A stretch of 64,000 nt of DNA, taken from positions 140,007 through 204,006 of the forward strand of contig NZ_FMAG01000002.1 in the NCBI RefSeq assembly GCF_900094585.1, given 5' to 3'. Position numbers and translations under genes: made by a program. Shown one piece after another: positions 62,976-64,000 of the stretch; position 1 is the stretch's first letter, and the number at the start of each line of letters is the position of its first letter. The DNA is from Martinezella multihospitum. GTDB taxonomy: Bacteria > Pseudomonadota > Alphaproteobacteria > Rhizobiales > Rhizobiaceae. The notes under the pieces are model-generated. The model did no database searches, was not told the origin of the DNA, and saw only the letters and a program-made list of their open reading frames with translations.

Positions 62976-64000
62976 ATGACTGACCTCGTAAAGAACGCTG
63001 CCGCGCGAACAAGCCCGGCCGATCAGGACATCGTCCCCCTCCGTGAGGCCCTCAAGGTCTGGACCCGTGTTGCCGCTTTAAGCTTCGGCGGACCGGCTGG
63101 GCAGATCGCCGTCATGCACCGCATCGTCGTCGATGAAAAGAAATGGGTGGGAGAACACAGGTTTCTTCATGCTCTGAACTACTGCATGTTGCTGCCGGGT
63201 CCCGAAGCGCATCAGCTTGCCATCTATATCGGCTGGCTGCTGAACAGGACCCTGGGCGGCATGATCGCGGGCATTCTATTCGTCCTGCCGGGCTTCCTGG
63301 CAATTCTCGTGCTCAGTTACGTTTACGTCCTGTTCGGGAATCTGACCTTTATCGAAGGGATGTTCTTCGGGCTCAAATGCGCCGTGCTGGCGGTCGTCGT
63401 CCAGGCGGTCTTTCGCATCGGGGGGCGAGCCCTCAAGAGCAGGACTATGGTTGCTTTGGCCTCCGCCGCCTTCGTGGCGATCTTCTTCCTGCATGTTCCG
63501 TTCCCCATTATCATCATTGGAGCGGGGCTTATCGGCTACTTGGCCTCTCAGGCAGGGGTTGCGGCCTTCAAAATGGGGGGAGGGCACAAATCCGGCTCCG
63601 GGACAATTCTGGAAGACAAGGACTCCGTTCTTGGCGAGGAGATCCCGTTGCACGCTCGACCAAATCTCGCCTGGTCTCTGAAGACCTCGGGTGCGCTGGC
63701 GGCCGCGTGGCTCATTCCGGTTGCGATCCTCGTGATTACGCTCGGTACCGACAACGTCTTTTCCAAAATCGCGATATTCTTCAGCGAGATGGCAATCGTG
63801 ACCTTTGGGGGTGCGTACGCCGTGCTGGCATATGTCGCGCAGGAGGCCGTGCAGCAATTGGGCTGGCTGCGGCCGGGCGAGATGCTGGACGGTTTAGGGA
63901 TGGCGGAAACGACCCCTGGACCGTTGATCATGGTAACACAGTTCGTTGGGTTCCTGGCAGGCTATCGTAATCCCGGCACCCTCAGTCCTCTTGCGGCAGC
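62976..64000 (+). CDS. chrA: Chromate transporter ChrA, N-terminal part (runs past window end)
   Basis: Efflux of chromate across the inner membrane, CHR family. 341 codons are visible and the frame is open at the window edge. The duplicated family motifs are seen: RVAALSFGGPAGQIAVMHR, then LLPGPEAHQLAIYIGWLLN in the first half, and IVTFGGAYAVLAYVAQ, then MAETTPGPLIMVTQFVGF in the second. Numerous hydrophobic helices lie between (GGMIAGILFVLPGFLAILVLS, FPIIIIGAGLIGYLASQ). ATG 62976 follows AAGG and starts 6 nt after the ChrB-type gene, forming a two-gene resistance operon. Confidence 0.93.
   Translation, partial: MTDLVKNAAARTSPADQDIVPLREALKVWTRVAALSFGGPAGQIAVMHRIVVDEKKWVGEHRFLHALNYCMLLPGPEAHQLAIYIGWLLNRTLGGMIAGILFVLPGFLAILVLSYVYVLFGNLTFIEGMFFGLKCAVLAVVVQAVFRIGGRALKSRTMVALASAAFVAIFFLHVPFPIIIIGAGLIGYLASQAGVAAFKMGGGHKSGSGTILEDKDSVLGEEIPLHARPNLAWSLKTSGALAAAWLIPVAILVITLGTDNVFSKIAIFFSEMAIVTFGGAYAVLAYVAQEAVQQLGWLRPGEMLDGLGMAETTPGPLIMVTQFVGFLAGYRNPGTLSPLAA

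Noticed and set aside
1..64000. tRNA, rRNA, CRISPR arrays, insertion sequences, prophage or replication origin
   Set aside because: Scanned by eye in the gaps; no cloverleaf-like sequence, regular direct repeats, transposase or integrase motif was found.

Overview
The window reads as chromosomal DNA of a fast-growing member of the Rhizobiaceae, most likely Rhizobium sensu lato. The reasons are GC-rich coding sequence with strong third-position bias, the alphaproteobacterial flagellar order (motB-motC-fliK-rem-flgK-flgL-flaF-flbT-flgD-fliQ-flhA-fliR), the aglREFGAK alpha-glucoside locus known from Sinorhizobium, and a short palindromic intergenic repeat of rhizobial type. No database search was possible, so names rest on motifs, length and gene order.

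Layout. 1-22.4 kb is the late part of the flagellar/motility cluster. It holds the 3' end of one flagellin and two complete flagellins, interrupted by a minus-strand pair encoding a PLP-dependent decarboxylase and a TPR/ATP-grasp protein. Then follow a FliH-like gene, motB, motC, fliK (motD), a lytic transglycosylase, the regulator rem, hook-associated proteins, the flagellin regulators FlaF/FlbT, the hook cap gene, the export genes fliQ/flhA/fliR and four small accessory genes. No flgE is found between rem and flgK. 22.6-25.6 kb carries two polysaccharide genes (WecG/TagA-type glycosyltransferase, Wzz/GumC-like chain-length protein). folD follows.

26.7-34.5 kb is the alpha-glucoside module: a divergent LacI-type regulator, binding protein, two permeases, GH13 glucosidase and ATPase. 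Two AAAGCGCTTT palindromes lie in the divergent region. A PilZ-like gene, a TetR regulator and a DUF3313-type lipoprotein separate it from zwf-pgl-edd, the Entner-Doudoroff entry genes on the opposite strand. Imported alpha-glucosides would be cleaved and the sugars fed to that pathway.

41.1-55.1 kb is rich in polyamine-type functions: puuB-puuA-like gamma-glutamyl-putrescine genes and a potFGHI-like importer. Between them are a BaiN-type flavoprotein, a small membrane protein, a large chemoreceptor, a small unknown gene, a LysR regulator and an aldo/keto reductase. 55.1-61.4 kb has an AsmA-like protein, acetoacetyl-CoA synthetase, a possible noncoding transcript ending in a strong terminator, and a DEAD-box helicase. 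The right end has a small unknown gene and a chromate module: a rhodanese-ChrB fusion and a chrA cut by the window edge.

No tRNA, rRNA, CRISPR array, transposase or integrase was seen. The least explained items are the decarboxylase/ATP-grasp pair among the flagellin genes and the missing flgE with a short orphan frame in its place.
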